Positions 24,459 to 34,080 of a stretch of DNA of 64,000 nt are shown here, piece by piece; positions within the stretch are counted from its first letter, which is position 1, and each line of letters opens with the position of its first letter. The stretch spans positions 62,001-126,000 of the forward strand of contig NZ_LHVK01000022.1 in assembly GCF_001269905.1 (NCBI RefSeq), in the 5' to 3' direction. The notes beneath the pieces were generated by a model. The model was not told where the DNA came from. It searched no databases and saw only the letters and a list, made by a program, of their open reading frames with translations. Source of the stretch: Pseudomonas corrugata. GTDB taxonomy: Bacteria > Pseudomonadota > Gammaproteobacteria > Pseudomonadales > Pseudomonadaceae. The translations under genes and the position numbers were made by a program.

Positions 24459-25010
24459 ATGACCCGCGACAAAGGCATACCCCGTTATGGAAAACTCTCA
24501 ATCACCCTGCACTGGCTGATGCTCGCGCTGTTTGTCGGCGTGTACGCGTGTATCGAAATCAAAGGCTTCCTGCCCAAGGGCAGCGAAGCGCGTGGCCTGC
24601 TGTTGGGCTTTCACGGTCTCTTCGGCCTGAGCATCTTTGCTTTGGTATGGGTGCGACTGCTCGGACGCCTTTCGCCACGTCCACCAATCACCCCGCCGCC
24701 CCCTGCATGGCAAACCGGCACATCCCATCTGATGCACTTGGCGCTGTATGTGCTAATGATCGCCACGCCGGTACTGGCCTGGTTGATGCTGGCCGCTGGA
24801 GGCAAACCGTTCCCCTATTTCGGCTTCCATTTGCCAGCCCCGGTGGCGATTGACCCTGATCTAGCTAAGCGCTTGAAGTATTGGCATGAACTGTTGGGCA
24901 GCACCGGCTACTGGCTGATCGGTCTGCATGCGGCGGCGGGACTGTTTCATCACTATTGGGTAAGAGACAACACGCTGACTCGGATGTTGATTGAGCGAGA
25001 TCATTCCTGA
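24459..25010 (+). CDS. Cytochrome b561 family protein
   Basis: 183 aa from the ATG at 24459 (GAGG 8 nt upstream). Four membrane helices and the usual di-haem histidines: ITLHW, LLGFHGLFG, YWHELLG and GLHAAAGLFHHYW. It shuttles electrons across the inner membrane, possibly between quinol and periplasmic acceptors including superoxide. Divergent from the thermostable-hemolysin gene with about 200 bp between. Confidence 0.9.
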   Translation: MTRDKGIPRYGKLSITLHWLMLALFVGVYACIEIKGFLPKGSEARGLLLGFHGLFGLSIFALVWVRLLGRLSPRPPITPPPPAWQTGTSHLMHLALYVLMIATPVLAWLMLAAGGKPFPYFGFHLPAPVAIDPDLAKRLKYWHELLGSTGYWLIGLHAAAGLFHHYWVRDNTLTRMLIERDHS

Positions 25011-25145
25011 GGCGCAAGTCACGCTCGTCTCGGCACTCGGAAGGTACTGAATTCGTTGACGAGCGCACCGTTGCGGCGCTGCCGGGTGAGGGTGAACGGC
25101 CCAAAGCGCGCTGAGCTTGAGGACTGTCCCGGCCTCGGGGCGGTC

Positions 25146-26036
25146 TTACTGCGGCCACTGCTCAAGCAGGATAGAGACAAATTTCTCGGCGGCGGGGGAC
25201 AGGGAAGCACCTCGTCGATAGACCAGGCCCAGTGACCGGTTGACCACCGGTTCGATCAGCGGCACGCTGACCAGTGTCGGATGGTCCCCGGCGGGCATCG
25301 CCAGGCTGGGCATTGCCGACACACCCAAGCCAGCCTCCACCAGCCCCAGTGACGTGGACAGGTGTTGCACCTCGTAGAACCACTGCGGACGCCAGCTCAG
25401 GCCCGACAAGGCATGATCGAGCAGCATGCGATTGCCGCTCAGGCGACCCACCCCGATCAAGCGATAGTCACTGAGTTCCGACCAGGTGACGGCGCTACGT
25501 CCAGCCAACTCATGATCGCGGCGGCAAGCCAGGACAAAGGGTTCGTTGACCAGAGGCACGAATTCGATATCCGGATGCTGGCCGCTCATCATGTTGATGC
25601 CAAAGTCGGCTTCGCCGCGCAGTACCGCCTCGAGTCCTTCGTTGGCACTGAGATCGAGAAGGCGGATGCGGATTTTCGGATAGCGCTCGTTGTACAAACG
25701 GATCACCGACGGCAGGAAATAGAACGCTGCGGTGGGAATGCACGCCAGGGTCACCCGGCCTATCTGCCGCTCGGCCAGCTCGCGAATGTTGAGGATCGAA
25801 TCGTCGAAGTCATCCAGCAAGCGCCGCGCCTTGGGCAGGAAGTCACGTCCGACGCTGGTCAGGCTGACCTTGCGCGTCGTGCGATCGAGCAAGGCGGTGC
25901 CCAAACCTTCCTCCAGTTTCTTCATGCGCCGGCTCAGGGCCGGCTGAGAAAGGTGCAGGGCGTCGGCAGCCTCGTGGAAGCTGCCTAGTTCGGCGATTTT
26001 GACGAAAGATCGTATGTCCTGAAGCTCATATTCCAT
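25146..26036 (-). CDS. LysR-family regulator of the PrpF/transport operon
   Basis: 296 aa from the ATG at 26036. HTH: GSFHEAADALHLSQPALSRR. C-terminal effector domain of the CbbR/GalR-like type. Divergent from the prpF-like gene with 167 bp between, so it most likely governs prpF, dctA-like, citrate-transporter-like and porin genes in response to a carboxylic acid. Confidence 0.88.
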   Translation of the reverse strand: MEYELQDIRSFVKIAELGSFHEAADALHLSQPALSRRMKKLEEGLGTALLDRTTRKVSLTSVGRDFLPKARRLLDDFDDSILNIRELAERQIGRVTLACIPTAAFYFLPSVIRLYNERYPKIRIRLLDLSANEGLEAVLRGEADFGINMMSGQHPDIEFVPLVNEPFVLACRRDHELAGRSAVTWSELSDYRLIGVGRLSGNRMLLDHALSGLSWRPQWFYEVQHLSTSLGLVEAGLGVSAMPSLAMPAGDHPTLVSVPLIEPVVNRSLGLVYRRGASLSPAAEKFVSILLEQWPQ

Positions 26037-26203
26037 GCCAGATCCCATAAGCAAAGCGATGCGTCGTGCCAATCATCCTACGGTTATTCATTCGTCAAAC
26101 GCAATAAAACCTCCGATCTTTGCATTGGAAACACTTTTCAAAGCCTGCCACTCTTGCCTCCAGAACATCAATTATCCAGATTGATTAACAAGAGTTAGTG
26201 TTC

Positions 26204-27286
26204 ATGCAACGAATTCCTTGTGTGCTCATGCGCGGCGGTACCTCCAAAGGCCCGGTTTTTCTCGCTTGGGACCTACCGGCCGCCATCGTTGAACGTGACG
26301 AGCTGCTGCTCGACCTGATGGGATCTGGCCATGAGCTGGAGATCGACGGCATCGGCGGCGGCAGCCCGCAAACCAGTAAGGTGGCGATTGTCAGCCCATC
26401 ATTGCACCCTGATGCGGATGTCGATTACTTGTTTGTCCAGGTCATGGTCTCCCAGCGTCGGGTCGATACCGCGCCCAACTGCGGCAATATGCTCTGTGCC
26501 GTCGGCCCGTTCGCCATCGAGCAGGGACTGGTCAAGGCGGGCGGCGACCGTACCCAGGTGCGTATCCGCAATCTCAATACTGGTACCTTCGTCGTTTCCG
26601 AGGTGCAAACCCCGGGCGGCAAGGTCAGCTATGAGGGTGACACCGCCATCGACGGCGTACCGGGCACTGCCGCGCCGGTGCAACTGACATTCCTGGATGC
26701 GGCGGGCAGCAAGACCGGCAAACTCTTTCCCACCGGCCAGCCGCAGGACGTCATCGACGGCACAGCGGTGACTTGCATCGACATGGCCATGCCCATGGTG
26801 ATCGTCGAAGCGAGTCAGCTCGGCAAGCGTGGCGACGAAAGCCCCGCCGAACTGGATGCCGATAAAGCCTTCCTGCACCGCCTGGAATCCTTGCGACTCA
26901 AAGCCGGCTTGGCCATGGGCCTGGGCGACGTCAGCGACAAGGTGATTCCCAAGCCGGTGCTGGTGTCGCCGGCCAAGTCTGGCGGAACGCTGCAGGTGCG
27001 CTACTTCATGCCGCACAACTGTCATCGCGCGCTGGCGATTACCGGGTCCATCGGCCTCGCCACCGCGTGTGTGACCGAAGGCAGCGTGGCCGCTAGATTG
27101 ATCGGCGGCGTCAGCGAGCCACGCTTGCAGCGGGTCCGCATCGAGCACCCAAGCGGTGGTATCGACGTGGTGTTGTCCTATGCCGGGGATAAGGGTGAGA
27201 CCATCCGCGCCTCGGTGGTGCGTACCGCGCGCCGACTGTTTTCAGGTTTCGTCTACGCCAAGGGTTCCCAACGACTGGCCGGTTAG
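26204..27286 (+). CDS. PrpF-family isomerase (4-oxalomesaconate tautomerase/methylaconitate isomerase type)
   Basis: 360 aa. Diaminopimelate-epimerase-like fold; opening CVLMRGGTSKGPVF is the PrpF hallmark. Probable acid/base residues are Lys in QTSKVAIV and Cys in PNCGNM. Characterised relatives move a double bond in cis-aconitate-like acids: GalD in gallate breakdown, PrpF in the methylcitrate cycle, or aconitate isomerisation. No gallate dioxygenase or prpBCD genes are here, while three uptake systems are, so an unsaturated tricarboxylate such as trans-aconitate is my best guess. Confidence 0.85.
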   Translation: MQRIPCVLMRGGTSKGPVFLAWDLPAAIVERDELLLDLMGSGHELEIDGIGGGSPQTSKVAIVSPSLHPDADVDYLFVQVMVSQRRVDTAPNCGNMLCAVGPFAIEQGLVKAGGDRTQVRIRNLNTGTFVVSEVQTPGGKVSYEGDTAIDGVPGTAAPVQLTFLDAAGSKTGKLFPTGQPQDVIDGTAVTCIDMAMPMVIVEASQLGKRGDESPAELDADKAFLHRLESLRLKAGLAMGLGDVSDKVIPKPVLVSPAKSGGTLQVRYFMPHNCHRALAITGSIGLATACVTEGSVAARLIGGVSEPRLQRVRIEHPSGGIDVVLSYAGDKGETIRASVVRTARRLFSGFVYAKGSQRLAG

Positions 27287-27338
27287 CCAGGCTGTCGTTG
27301 TCGTTTGCATCAGAACAATTCCAAAAATGGGTGATGCC

Positions 27339-28652
27339 ATGAAAGTTGTTAAATCGCTCTACTTCCAGATCATCTGCGCCGTGCTGTTGGGTGTAATGGT
27401 CGGGCACTTCTGGTCGCAACAGGCGATTGCCTTGAAACCGCTGGGCGACGCCTTCATCAAGCTGATCAAGATGATGATCGCGCCAGTGGTGTTCTGCACT
27501 ATCGTCACCGGCATCGCCGGCATGAGCGACAAGCGCTCGCTGGGGCGCTTGTTGAGCAAGACGATGCTGTTGTTCCTGGGCTTGACAGTGGTCAGCCTGA
27601 TCATCGGCCTCGTGGCGGTCTATGTGTTCAAGCCCGGAGCCGGGATGAACATTGATCCGACCCGGTTGAACACCCAGGGCCTGGCGCAGTACGCCGACTC
27701 CGCGGCGAGGCTGGGGGTGGTCGACTTTTTCATGCACATCATTCCCGACACCTTCATCGGCGCCTTCAATAAAGGCGAGGTACTGCCGGTATTGTTCATC
27801 GCAGTGCTCTGCGGTTTCGCCCTGTCTTCATTGGGGGAGCGGGGCAAACCGGTACTGGACGTGCTGGAATCGGTTTCGCACATGGTGTTCAAGATCTTTT
27901 CCTACCTGATGCGCTTCGCCCCGATTGGCGCGTTCGGCGCCCTGGCATTCACGGTCGGGCAGTACGGCATCACTTCGCTGGGCAGCCTGGCCAAGCTGAT
28001 CATGACCTTGTACATCGCCTGTGCCTTCTTCGTTTTCGTGGTCTTGGGCGGTATCTGCCGTGCCCATGGCTTCAGCCTATGGAAGCTGCTGCGTTACCTG
28101 CGCGAAGAGTTTCTGGTGGTGCTGGGCACCTCTTCGACCGAGCCGGTCATGCCGCGTATGCTGGAGAAACTCCAGGCCCTGGGTTGCAAGAAGGGAGTAG
28201 TGGGGCTGGTGCTGCCGACCGGTTACTCGTTCAACCTGGACGGTACCGCGATCTACCTGTCGCTGGCGGCGATCTTCATTGCGCAGGCCTGCAACATCGA
28301 CCTGACGCTGACCCAGACCTTCACCATGCTGGCAATCATGCTGCTGTCTTCCAAGGGCGCGGCCGGGGTGACCGGTAGCGGGTTCGTCGCGCTGGCCTCG
28401 ACCCTGACGGTCATCCACGACATTCCCCTGGCCGGCCTGGCCCTGTTGATCGGCATCGACCGCTTCATGTCGGAAGCCCGGGCACTGACGAGTCTGGCAA
28501 GCAACGCGGTGGCGACCGTGGTGATCGCCCTCTCGGAGGATGCCTGCGACCGCCAAGTGCTGTTGCAGACCCTGGATGGCAAGCCTTCCCCGTCAGTGGC
28601 TCAGGCTACGGATGACGCCTGGGACGACGCCAAGGCCGCGAAACACCTCTAG
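27339..28652 (+). CDS. C4-dicarboxylate/H+ (Na+) symporter, DctA type
   Basis: 437 aa from the ATG at 27339. DAACS family: KSLYFQIICAVLLGVMVGH start, LGTSSTEPVMPRM serine-rich loop and GYSFNLDGTAIYLS substrate-site motif. Imports succinate, fumarate, malate or similar acids. As it is in the LysR-prpF operon it is probably a second, specialised DctA paralog, not the housekeeping copy. Confidence 0.88.
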   Translation: MKVVKSLYFQIICAVLLGVMVGHFWSQQAIALKPLGDAFIKLIKMMIAPVVFCTIVTGIAGMSDKRSLGRLLSKTMLLFLGLTVVSLIIGLVAVYVFKPGAGMNIDPTRLNTQGLAQYADSAARLGVVDFFMHIIPDTFIGAFNKGEVLPVLFIAVLCGFALSSLGERGKPVLDVLESVSHMVFKIFSYLMRFAPIGAFGALAFTVGQYGITSLGSLAKLIMTLYIACAFFVFVVLGGICRAHGFSLWKLLRYLREEFLVVLGTSSTEPVMPRMLEKLQALGCKKGVVGLVLPTGYSFNLDGTAIYLSLAAIFIAQACNIDLTLTQTFTMLAIMLLSSKGAAGVTGSGFVALASTLTVIHDIPLAGLALLIGIDRFMSEARALTSLASNAVATVVIALSEDACDRQVLLQTLDGKPSPSVAQATDDAWDDAKAAKHL

Positions 28653-28699
28653 CCGGTCACGGCAAACTCGATATCACGGCGCTGCATCATTCATGACCT

Positions 28700-28731
28700 C
28701 TGCCAGGCACACTGAACGTGTCGCCTGGCAG
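28700..28731. repeat. Stem-loop between the dctA-like and citMHS genes
   Basis: CTGCCAGGC and GCCTGGCAG are perfect complements with ACAC/GTGT pairing inside. There is no T-run after it, so it is more likely an mRNA-stability or processing element, or a partial terminator, than a full stop. Confidence 0.5.
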
Positions 28732-28791
28732 GTTGGAAGGCGTGCGCCTGGGTGTTGGTAAAGCTACTAATAACAACAAGAGAACTGACCT

Positions 28792-30096
28792 ATGCTCGCT
28801 TTACTTGGCTTGGCCATGGTGGTGGTCTTCACCTTCCTGATAATGACCAAACGCCTGTCGCCGATCGTGGCCCTGACGATCGTGCCAATTATCTTTGCGG
28901 TGATCGGCGGGTTCGGCGGCACCACCGGCAAAATGATGCTGGACGGCTTGAAGATGGTCGCGCCCTCGGCAGCCTTGCTACTGTTCGCGATCCTGTTTTT
29001 TGGCCTGATGATCGACACGGGCCTGTTCGATCCGCTGATCCGCAAGATCCTCAAGCGGGTCAATGGCGACCCGATGAAAATCGCCGTCGGCACGGCCCTG
29101 CTGTCGTTGGTGGTGGCGTTGGACGGTGATGGCACGACGACTTACATGATCACCTGCGCCGCCATGCTGCCGTTGTACAAGCGCATCGGCATGAACCCGA
29201 TGATCCTGGCGACCGTGGCGATGCTCTCCCTGAGCATCATGAGCGGCATGACCCCCTGGGGCGGCCCGGCGACCCGTGCGATCGCCGCACTGGGCCTGGA
29301 TGCCGGCGAATATTTCGTGCCCTTGCTGCCGACCATGATCGGCGGTGCGCTGTGGGTGGTGTTCACGGCGTTCCTGCTGGGCCGTGCCGAGCGCAAGCGC
29401 ATTGGCAACGTCCAACTGCAAAGCGGCGGGGGGGACTGCTATATCAAGGCAATCATCGAGGACACCCCGCACAAGCGTCCGAAACTGGCCTACGTCAATC
29501 TGCTCCTGGTGAGCGCGGTCATGGCTGCCCTGGTGATGGGGCTCATGCACTCGGCGATCCTGTTCCTGATCGGTTTCGTCCTGGCACTGATGATCAACTA
29601 TCCGCAACTGGACATTCAGAAGGAGCGCATTCTTGCCCACTCGGGCAACGCCATGACCGTGGTCCTGCTGGTTTTCGCGGCCGGTATTTTCGCCGGTATT
29701 TTCTCCGGGACAAAAATGGTCGACGCACTGGCGCAGACCCTGGTCGATTGGATTCCACCCTCGTGGGGACATCTGTTCCCGCTGGTGGTAGCGATCACCA
29801 GCATGCCGCTGACCTTTGTGCTGTCCAACGATGCCTACTACTTCGGCGTCGTGCCCATCCTGGCCAACGCCGCTGGCGCGTATGGGATCGATCCGGTGGA
29901 AATCGCCCGCGCATCCATTCTCGGTCAGCCGGTGCACCTGATGAGTCCGCTGGTGGCTTCGACCCTGTTGTTGGTGGGCATGGTTGATCGCGACCTTGGC
30001 GACTTCCAGAAGGCGACCGTCAAGTGGGCGGTGCTCACGTCCCTGGTGATTACCGCGCTGGCCTTGCTGACGGGTGCGTTGACCCTGTTCTCCTGA
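28792..30096 (+). CDS. CitMHS-family citrate/tricarboxylate transporter
   Basis: 434 aa, about 12 membrane helices. Features of the CitMHS family: MLALLGLAMVVVFTFLIMTK start, LDGDGTTTYMITCAAMLPLY, SGMTPWGGPATRA and late SNDAYYFGVVPI. Members take up citrate or aconitate complexed with Mg2+ or Ca2+. It fits the tricarboxylate hypothesis for the PrpF gene upstream. Confidence 0.88.
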   Translation: MLALLGLAMVVVFTFLIMTKRLSPIVALTIVPIIFAVIGGFGGTTGKMMLDGLKMVAPSAALLLFAILFFGLMIDTGLFDPLIRKILKRVNGDPMKIAVGTALLSLVVALDGDGTTTYMITCAAMLPLYKRIGMNPMILATVAMLSLSIMSGMTPWGGPATRAIAALGLDAGEYFVPLLPTMIGGALWVVFTAFLLGRAERKRIGNVQLQSGGGDCYIKAIIEDTPHKRPKLAYVNLLLVSAVMAALVMGLMHSAILFLIGFVLALMINYPQLDIQKERILAHSGNAMTVVLLVFAAGIFAGIFSGTKMVDALAQTLVDWIPPSWGHLFPLVVAITSMPLTFVLSNDAYYFGVVPILANAAGAYGIDPVEIARASILGQPVHLMSPLVASTLLLVGMVDRDLGDFQKATVKWAVLTSLVITALALLTGALTLFS

Positions 30097-30190
30097 TCAA
30101 CCCGATACTTTCGCTTTGCGCCTGACACGCCTCGCCGCCGAGGGGTGCGCTGGCCTGCACGCAAAATAACGACAACGAGAAAACCTGGAT

Positions 30191-31444
30191 ATGAACACTT
30201 TTCTGACCCGTGGGGCTGTATTTTCAATGCTCGGCCTGTTGCCGCTGGCCACGGCCAGCGCCGAAGGTTTCATCGACGACAGCAAGCTCAAGCTGCAATT
30301 GCGCAACGTCTACATCAACGAGAATTTTCGCGACGAGCATGGGATGAGCGCAGGAGCGGCGAGAACCGCAAAGAGCGAACGCACCGAATGGGCTCAAGGC
30401 TTCCTGTTGGATTACCAGTCGGGTTTTACCCCCGGCACCGTTGGCTTTGGCGTCGATGCCCTGGGGCTGCTCGGGGTCAAGCTCGACTCCGGGCGCGGCC
30501 GCAGTGGCACTGGCCTGTTGCCCGTCCATGACGATGGTCGTGCCGCCGATGAGTTTGCCAGCGCGGGGATGACCGCCAAGGCCAGGGTAGCCAAGACCAC
30601 GCTCAAGTACGGGACCTTGTTGCCCAAGACACCGGTGCTGATCTACAACGATGCACGAGTGTTGCCCCAAACCTACCAGGGCATGCAGATCAGCAGCACA
30701 GACGTCGACAATCTCGCCCTGACCGGCGGCCATCTTGAGCGTTTCAAACTGCGGGATTCCAGCGACAGCATGCCGATCGTGCCTGACGGCTACCGTGGGG
30801 ATCAGTCAGGCGATTTCAACTACGCCGGTGCCGATTACAAGCTGGGGAAAAATACCCGACTGAGCTACTTCTATGGCGAGCTTGAGAACTTCTACCGACA
30901 GAATTTCGCCGGCATCCAGCACGACCTGCCGCTGGGCAGCGGGGTACTGACTGGCGACCTGCGTTACTTCAACAGTGTCGATTCCGGTTCGGCCTACGGC
31001 GGCAAGATCGACAACGACATGCTCAGCGGTCTGCTTTCCTACGCCGTTGTCGGCCATACATTCAGTGCCGGCTACCAGACGCTCAGCGGCGAGGCCGGTC
31101 TGCCGTACATCAGCGGCGCCACGGTCTATTCCTTCAGCAATGTCGGGATTGGCAAGTTCATCGAGGAAGACGAGAAGACCTGGATGCTCGGCTATGGCTA
31201 CGATTTTGCCCGCCTCGGCGTACCTGGCCTCACGTTTTCCAGTCGCTACCTGAGCGGCAACGACGGCAAGTCCGACAGCGCGGTGAAGGAATGGGAGCGT
31301 GATGCCGAAATCGCGTATGTCGTGCAGCAAGGCACCTTCAAGGGGCTGGGGGTGAAGCTGCGTAACTACGTCTATCGCTCGGATTTCTCACGGGGGCGTG
31401 ACAGCAACCGCATCTATTTCACCTACGATGTCGCGCTTTGGTAG
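30191..31444 (+). CDS. OprD-family outer-membrane porin
   Basis: 417 aa. Signal peptide ending ATASA, then the OprD opening EGFIDDSKLKLQLRNVYINE, beta-strand periodicity and the C-terminal aromatic RIYFTYDVALW expected for a barrel. In P. aeruginosa relatives such as OpdH admit tricarballylate or aconitate. Last gene of the prpF operon, 94 bp after citMHS. Confidence 0.9.
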   Translation: MNTFLTRGAVFSMLGLLPLATASAEGFIDDSKLKLQLRNVYINENFRDEHGMSAGAARTAKSERTEWAQGFLLDYQSGFTPGTVGFGVDALGLLGVKLDSGRGRSGTGLLPVHDDGRAADEFASAGMTAKARVAKTTLKYGTLLPKTPVLIYNDARVLPQTYQGMQISSTDVDNLALTGGHLERFKLRDSSDSMPIVPDGYRGDQSGDFNYAGADYKLGKNTRLSYFYGELENFYRQNFAGIQHDLPLGSGVLTGDLRYFNSVDSGSAYGGKIDNDMLSGLLSYAVVGHTFSAGYQTLSGEAGLPYISGATVYSFSNVGIGKFIEEDEKTWMLGYGYDFARLGVPGLTFSSRYLSGNDGKSDSAVKEWERDAEIAYVVQQGTFKGLGVKLRNYVYRSDFSRGRDSNRIYFTYDVALW

Positions 31445-31544
31445 GACGCTGGCCGAACCGGCTTGAACGTCTGCCCCAATGTGGCCTCTGAGAGTAATGC
31501 AGGGCGAGCACACTTCGCCCGTTTACCTCGGAGGCTGGATGCAC

Positions 31545-32237
31545 ATGAACATTCTGATGGTTCTTACCTCTCACGATCAGTTGGGCGACACCGGCAAGAA
31601 GACCGGTTTCTGGCTGGAAGAATTCGCCGCGCCTTACTACGTGTTTGTCGACGCCAAGGCTTCGGTCACGCTCGCGTCTCCCAAAGGCGGGCAGCCACCT
31701 CTGGACCCCAAGAGCAACGAAGCAGATGCTCAAACCGATGCGACCCGTCGTTTTGGTGCGGATACCCAGGCCCAGATGGCATTGGCCAACACCGTGCCGC
31801 TGGGCGAGATCGACCCCTATGACTTCGACGCGGTGTTTTATCCAGGAGGCCATGGACCTCTCTGGGATCTGGCCGAGGACACCGACTCCAGGGTCCTTAT
31901 CGAAGCCTTCTACGGGGCGAATAAACCCATCGCCGCCGTCTGTCACGCGCCCGGGGTGTTCAAGAACGTCAACGCACCGGATGGGCAGCCGATTGTGAAC
32001 GGTAAAAAGGTGACCGGTTTCACCAACTCCGAAGAGGAGGCGGTAGGGCTGACGCAAGTGGTGCCGTTCCTGGTGGAAGACATGCTCAAGGCCAAGGGCG
32101 GCGAGTATTCCAAGGCTGCGGACTGGGCCAGTTATGTGGTCGAGGATGGGCACTTGATCACCGGCCAGAATCCCGCGTCCTCTGAAGCTGCCGCCCATGC
32201 GCTGCTCAAGCGCCTTAAGCAGGAGCAATCGGCCTGA
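31545..32237 (+). CDS. DJ-1/PfpI-type glutamine amidotransferase-like protein (Hsp31-like)
   Basis: 230 aa from the ATG at 31545 (GGAGG 10 nt upstream). Nucleophile elbow AVCHAPGVF with Cys and His, Glu in FYPGGHGPLWDL. This size class includes glyoxalase III/chaperone Hsp31 members that detoxify methylglyoxal. Monocistronic after the porin gene. A GGGCGA/TCGCCC hairpin lies just upstream at 31502-31520. Confidence 0.87.
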   Translation: MNILMVLTSHDQLGDTGKKTGFWLEEFAAPYYVFVDAKASVTLASPKGGQPPLDPKSNEADAQTDATRRFGADTQAQMALANTVPLGEIDPYDFDAVFYPGGHGPLWDLAEDTDSRVLIEAFYGANKPIAAVCHAPGVFKNVNAPDGQPIVNGKKVTGFTNSEEEAVGLTQVVPFLVEDMLKAKGGEYSKAADWASYVVEDGHLITGQNPASSEAAAHALLKRLKQEQSA

Positions 32238-32313
32238 CTCATAGGTTGTTCGCTTAAAGAAACGGACACTGTCGGCCGCGATGGATGCGGCCGGCCGCGG
32301 AGGAAAACGGCTC

Positions 32314-32739
32314 ATGCACGACACTTACAATCTGTCCCGTTTTGTCGAAGCCCAGCGCCCGGTGTTCAGCAGCGTCATGGACGAGCTGCGGGCAGGCCGG
32401 AAAACGAGCCACTGGATGTGGTTCATCTTTCCGCAGTTGGAGGGGCTCGGACGTTCAGGGATGGCGGCCCGGTTCGCCATCTCCGGTCTGGCCGAAGCCC
32501 GCGCGTATCTGCAGCACGCGGTGCTCGGCCCTCGGCTGGAGGCGTGTGTCACCACTGTCCTGCAACACCACGACATGAGCGCCCGGCAGATATTCGGCTC
32601 GCCCGACGATCTGAAGTTTCGCTCCTGCCTTACGCTGTTCATGACGGCACAGCCCGAGTCTGCGCTGTACCCACAGGCGCTCGATCAGTTTTATTCGGGT
32701 GAGCCCGATAGCAGAACGCTTCTGCTGCTGGAAGGCTGA
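32314..32739 (+). CDS. DUF1810 family protein
   Basis: 141 aa; ATG at 32314 follows GGAGGAAAA. Signature YNLSRFVEAQRPVFSSVMDE and SHWMWFIFPQLEGLG. Small helical cytoplasmic protein of unknown function. Its stop is 3 bp from the stop of the convergent T6SS HEAT-repeat gene. Confidence 0.88.
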   Translation: MHDTYNLSRFVEAQRPVFSSVMDELRAGRKTSHWMWFIFPQLEGLGRSGMAARFAISGLAEARAYLQHAVLGPRLEACVTTVLQHHDMSARQIFGSPDDLKFRSCLTLFMTAQPESALYPQALDQFYSGEPDSRTLLLLEG

Positions 32740-32742
32740 TCA

Positions 32743-34005
32743 TCAATGCCCGAACGCCGCGGTCATGCCGAGCAACCGCTTTTGCCGCCAGATCGGCGCG
32801 CTGGTGGGAAAAAGCACCTCGTTTGGTCGAAAGCGGGCGAGGCCGCAGGCGGCAGCGATGCGCTGGCGTTGTTGGCCGCAAATCAGTACCTGTTGAAATG
32901 AGCGTTCGCTGTGCGCCAGTCCCAGTAGGTAGCGAGTGCCCACCTGAAACTGACCGCCGTTGGCTTGCCACCAGGCTTCGATCGGGCGCGGATCGGGCCA
33001 GGGCAGGTTCTCATCGGGGTCCATGGCGACGTCCGGGTCTGCGGGGTTGTCGTTCGGGCCTGCATTGAAATCGGGCAGGTCCTGCAATTCAAGATCAAGT
33101 AGCGCCAGGTCGGCGCCGGTGATCATGCTGAAGGCTTCGCCGGCGACGCGGGCGTAAGGCAGGTTGCTCATCTGCTGGATCAGCCAGGGTACGCAGACCG
33201 GATCACCCAACAATCCAAGAGCCTGGATGCCAATCCGTAGGTCCCTGGGGTCCTGTACCAACTGGCGTATCCAGGCGATGCTGGGCTCGAGTTCTTGCCA
33301 CACCAATAATGCGCAGAGGGCGCGATACTGGAATTGACCCGGTCGCTCGGCGAATTGGCGCAGAGGCTCAAGGGCTGGCTGATCGCCCATCTGGACTGCG
33401 GCCCAATTGGCCCAGAAGCGCGTGGCGGCCTCAGGGTGCCTGCAGTGGGCGCGGATGCTGGGTAGCAACTCGCGCCGGCGCAGCTCGCCAGCGGTACGAG
33501 CGGCACGGGCCAGCACGCTTGGATCGGTGTCGCAAAGTCCGTCAAGCAGGGCTGGACCAGGGTCGTGCCGATGCATGCCGCAGGCCGCCAGGCCCAGGCG
33601 GCGGAACATGGCTTCAGGGGCGGCGAGCATGCGATCGATCCAGGGCGATAGCTGCTCCCAGTCGAGCCAGCCCAAGGCCATCAGATAACCGCGTTCCGTT
33701 TCTGCAGCACTTCGCAGGTGTTCACTCAGCTGTGATAACACTTTTCCGTTGGCCGACTCGAAAGCCAGCACCACGCAGGCAAACATCTCGCCAATGGCAT
33801 GGGGGCCAAGTTGGCTCAGCAGCGTTTCCAGGCCGTTACGGGCTGCAATACGCAACCCGTCGAGGTGAGCGTCAAGGCGGTTATCGAGTATGCCGAGGTG
33901 TTCGATGTCGTAGTGAGGCGCGTGCAGGGCGTCGTCCCGCAGATTGGCGAGGAAGCTGGCGTCTTCGGCATGCTGTTCGATCACCAGGGACAGCGAGTTG
34001 TTCAT
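32743..34005 (-). CDS. T6SS-associated HEAT-repeat protein (TIGR02270 family)
   Basis: 420 aa. Starts IEQHAEDASFLANLRDDALH, with repeated two-helix HEAT-like units about residues 80-280 and a conserved PRPIEAWWQANGGQFQ segment. Members are found in VgrG islands and are thought to help load or handle effectors; no direct role is proven. Downstream of vgrG and the DUF6484 gene on the same strand. Confidence 0.82.
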   Translation of the reverse strand: MNNSLSLVIEQHAEDASFLANLRDDALHAPHYDIEHLGILDNRLDAHLDGLRIAARNGLETLLSQLGPHAIGEMFACVVLAFESANGKVLSQLSEHLRSAAETERGYLMALGWLDWEQLSPWIDRMLAAPEAMFRRLGLAACGMHRHDPGPALLDGLCDTDPSVLARAARTAGELRRRELLPSIRAHCRHPEAATRFWANWAAVQMGDQPALEPLRQFAERPGQFQYRALCALLVWQELEPSIAWIRQLVQDPRDLRIGIQALGLLGDPVCVPWLIQQMSNLPYARVAGEAFSMITGADLALLDLELQDLPDFNAGPNDNPADPDVAMDPDENLPWPDPRPIEAWWQANGGQFQVGTRYLLGLAHSERSFQQVLICGQQRQRIAAACGLARFRPNEVLFPTSAPIWRQKRLLGMTAAFGH

Positions 34006-34080
34006 GGGAAGTTCATGTGTTGTGCAGGCATATCAACCGCTCCCACTGTTTGCCATTGAGTTTGAGAGGATGCTTGCCTT

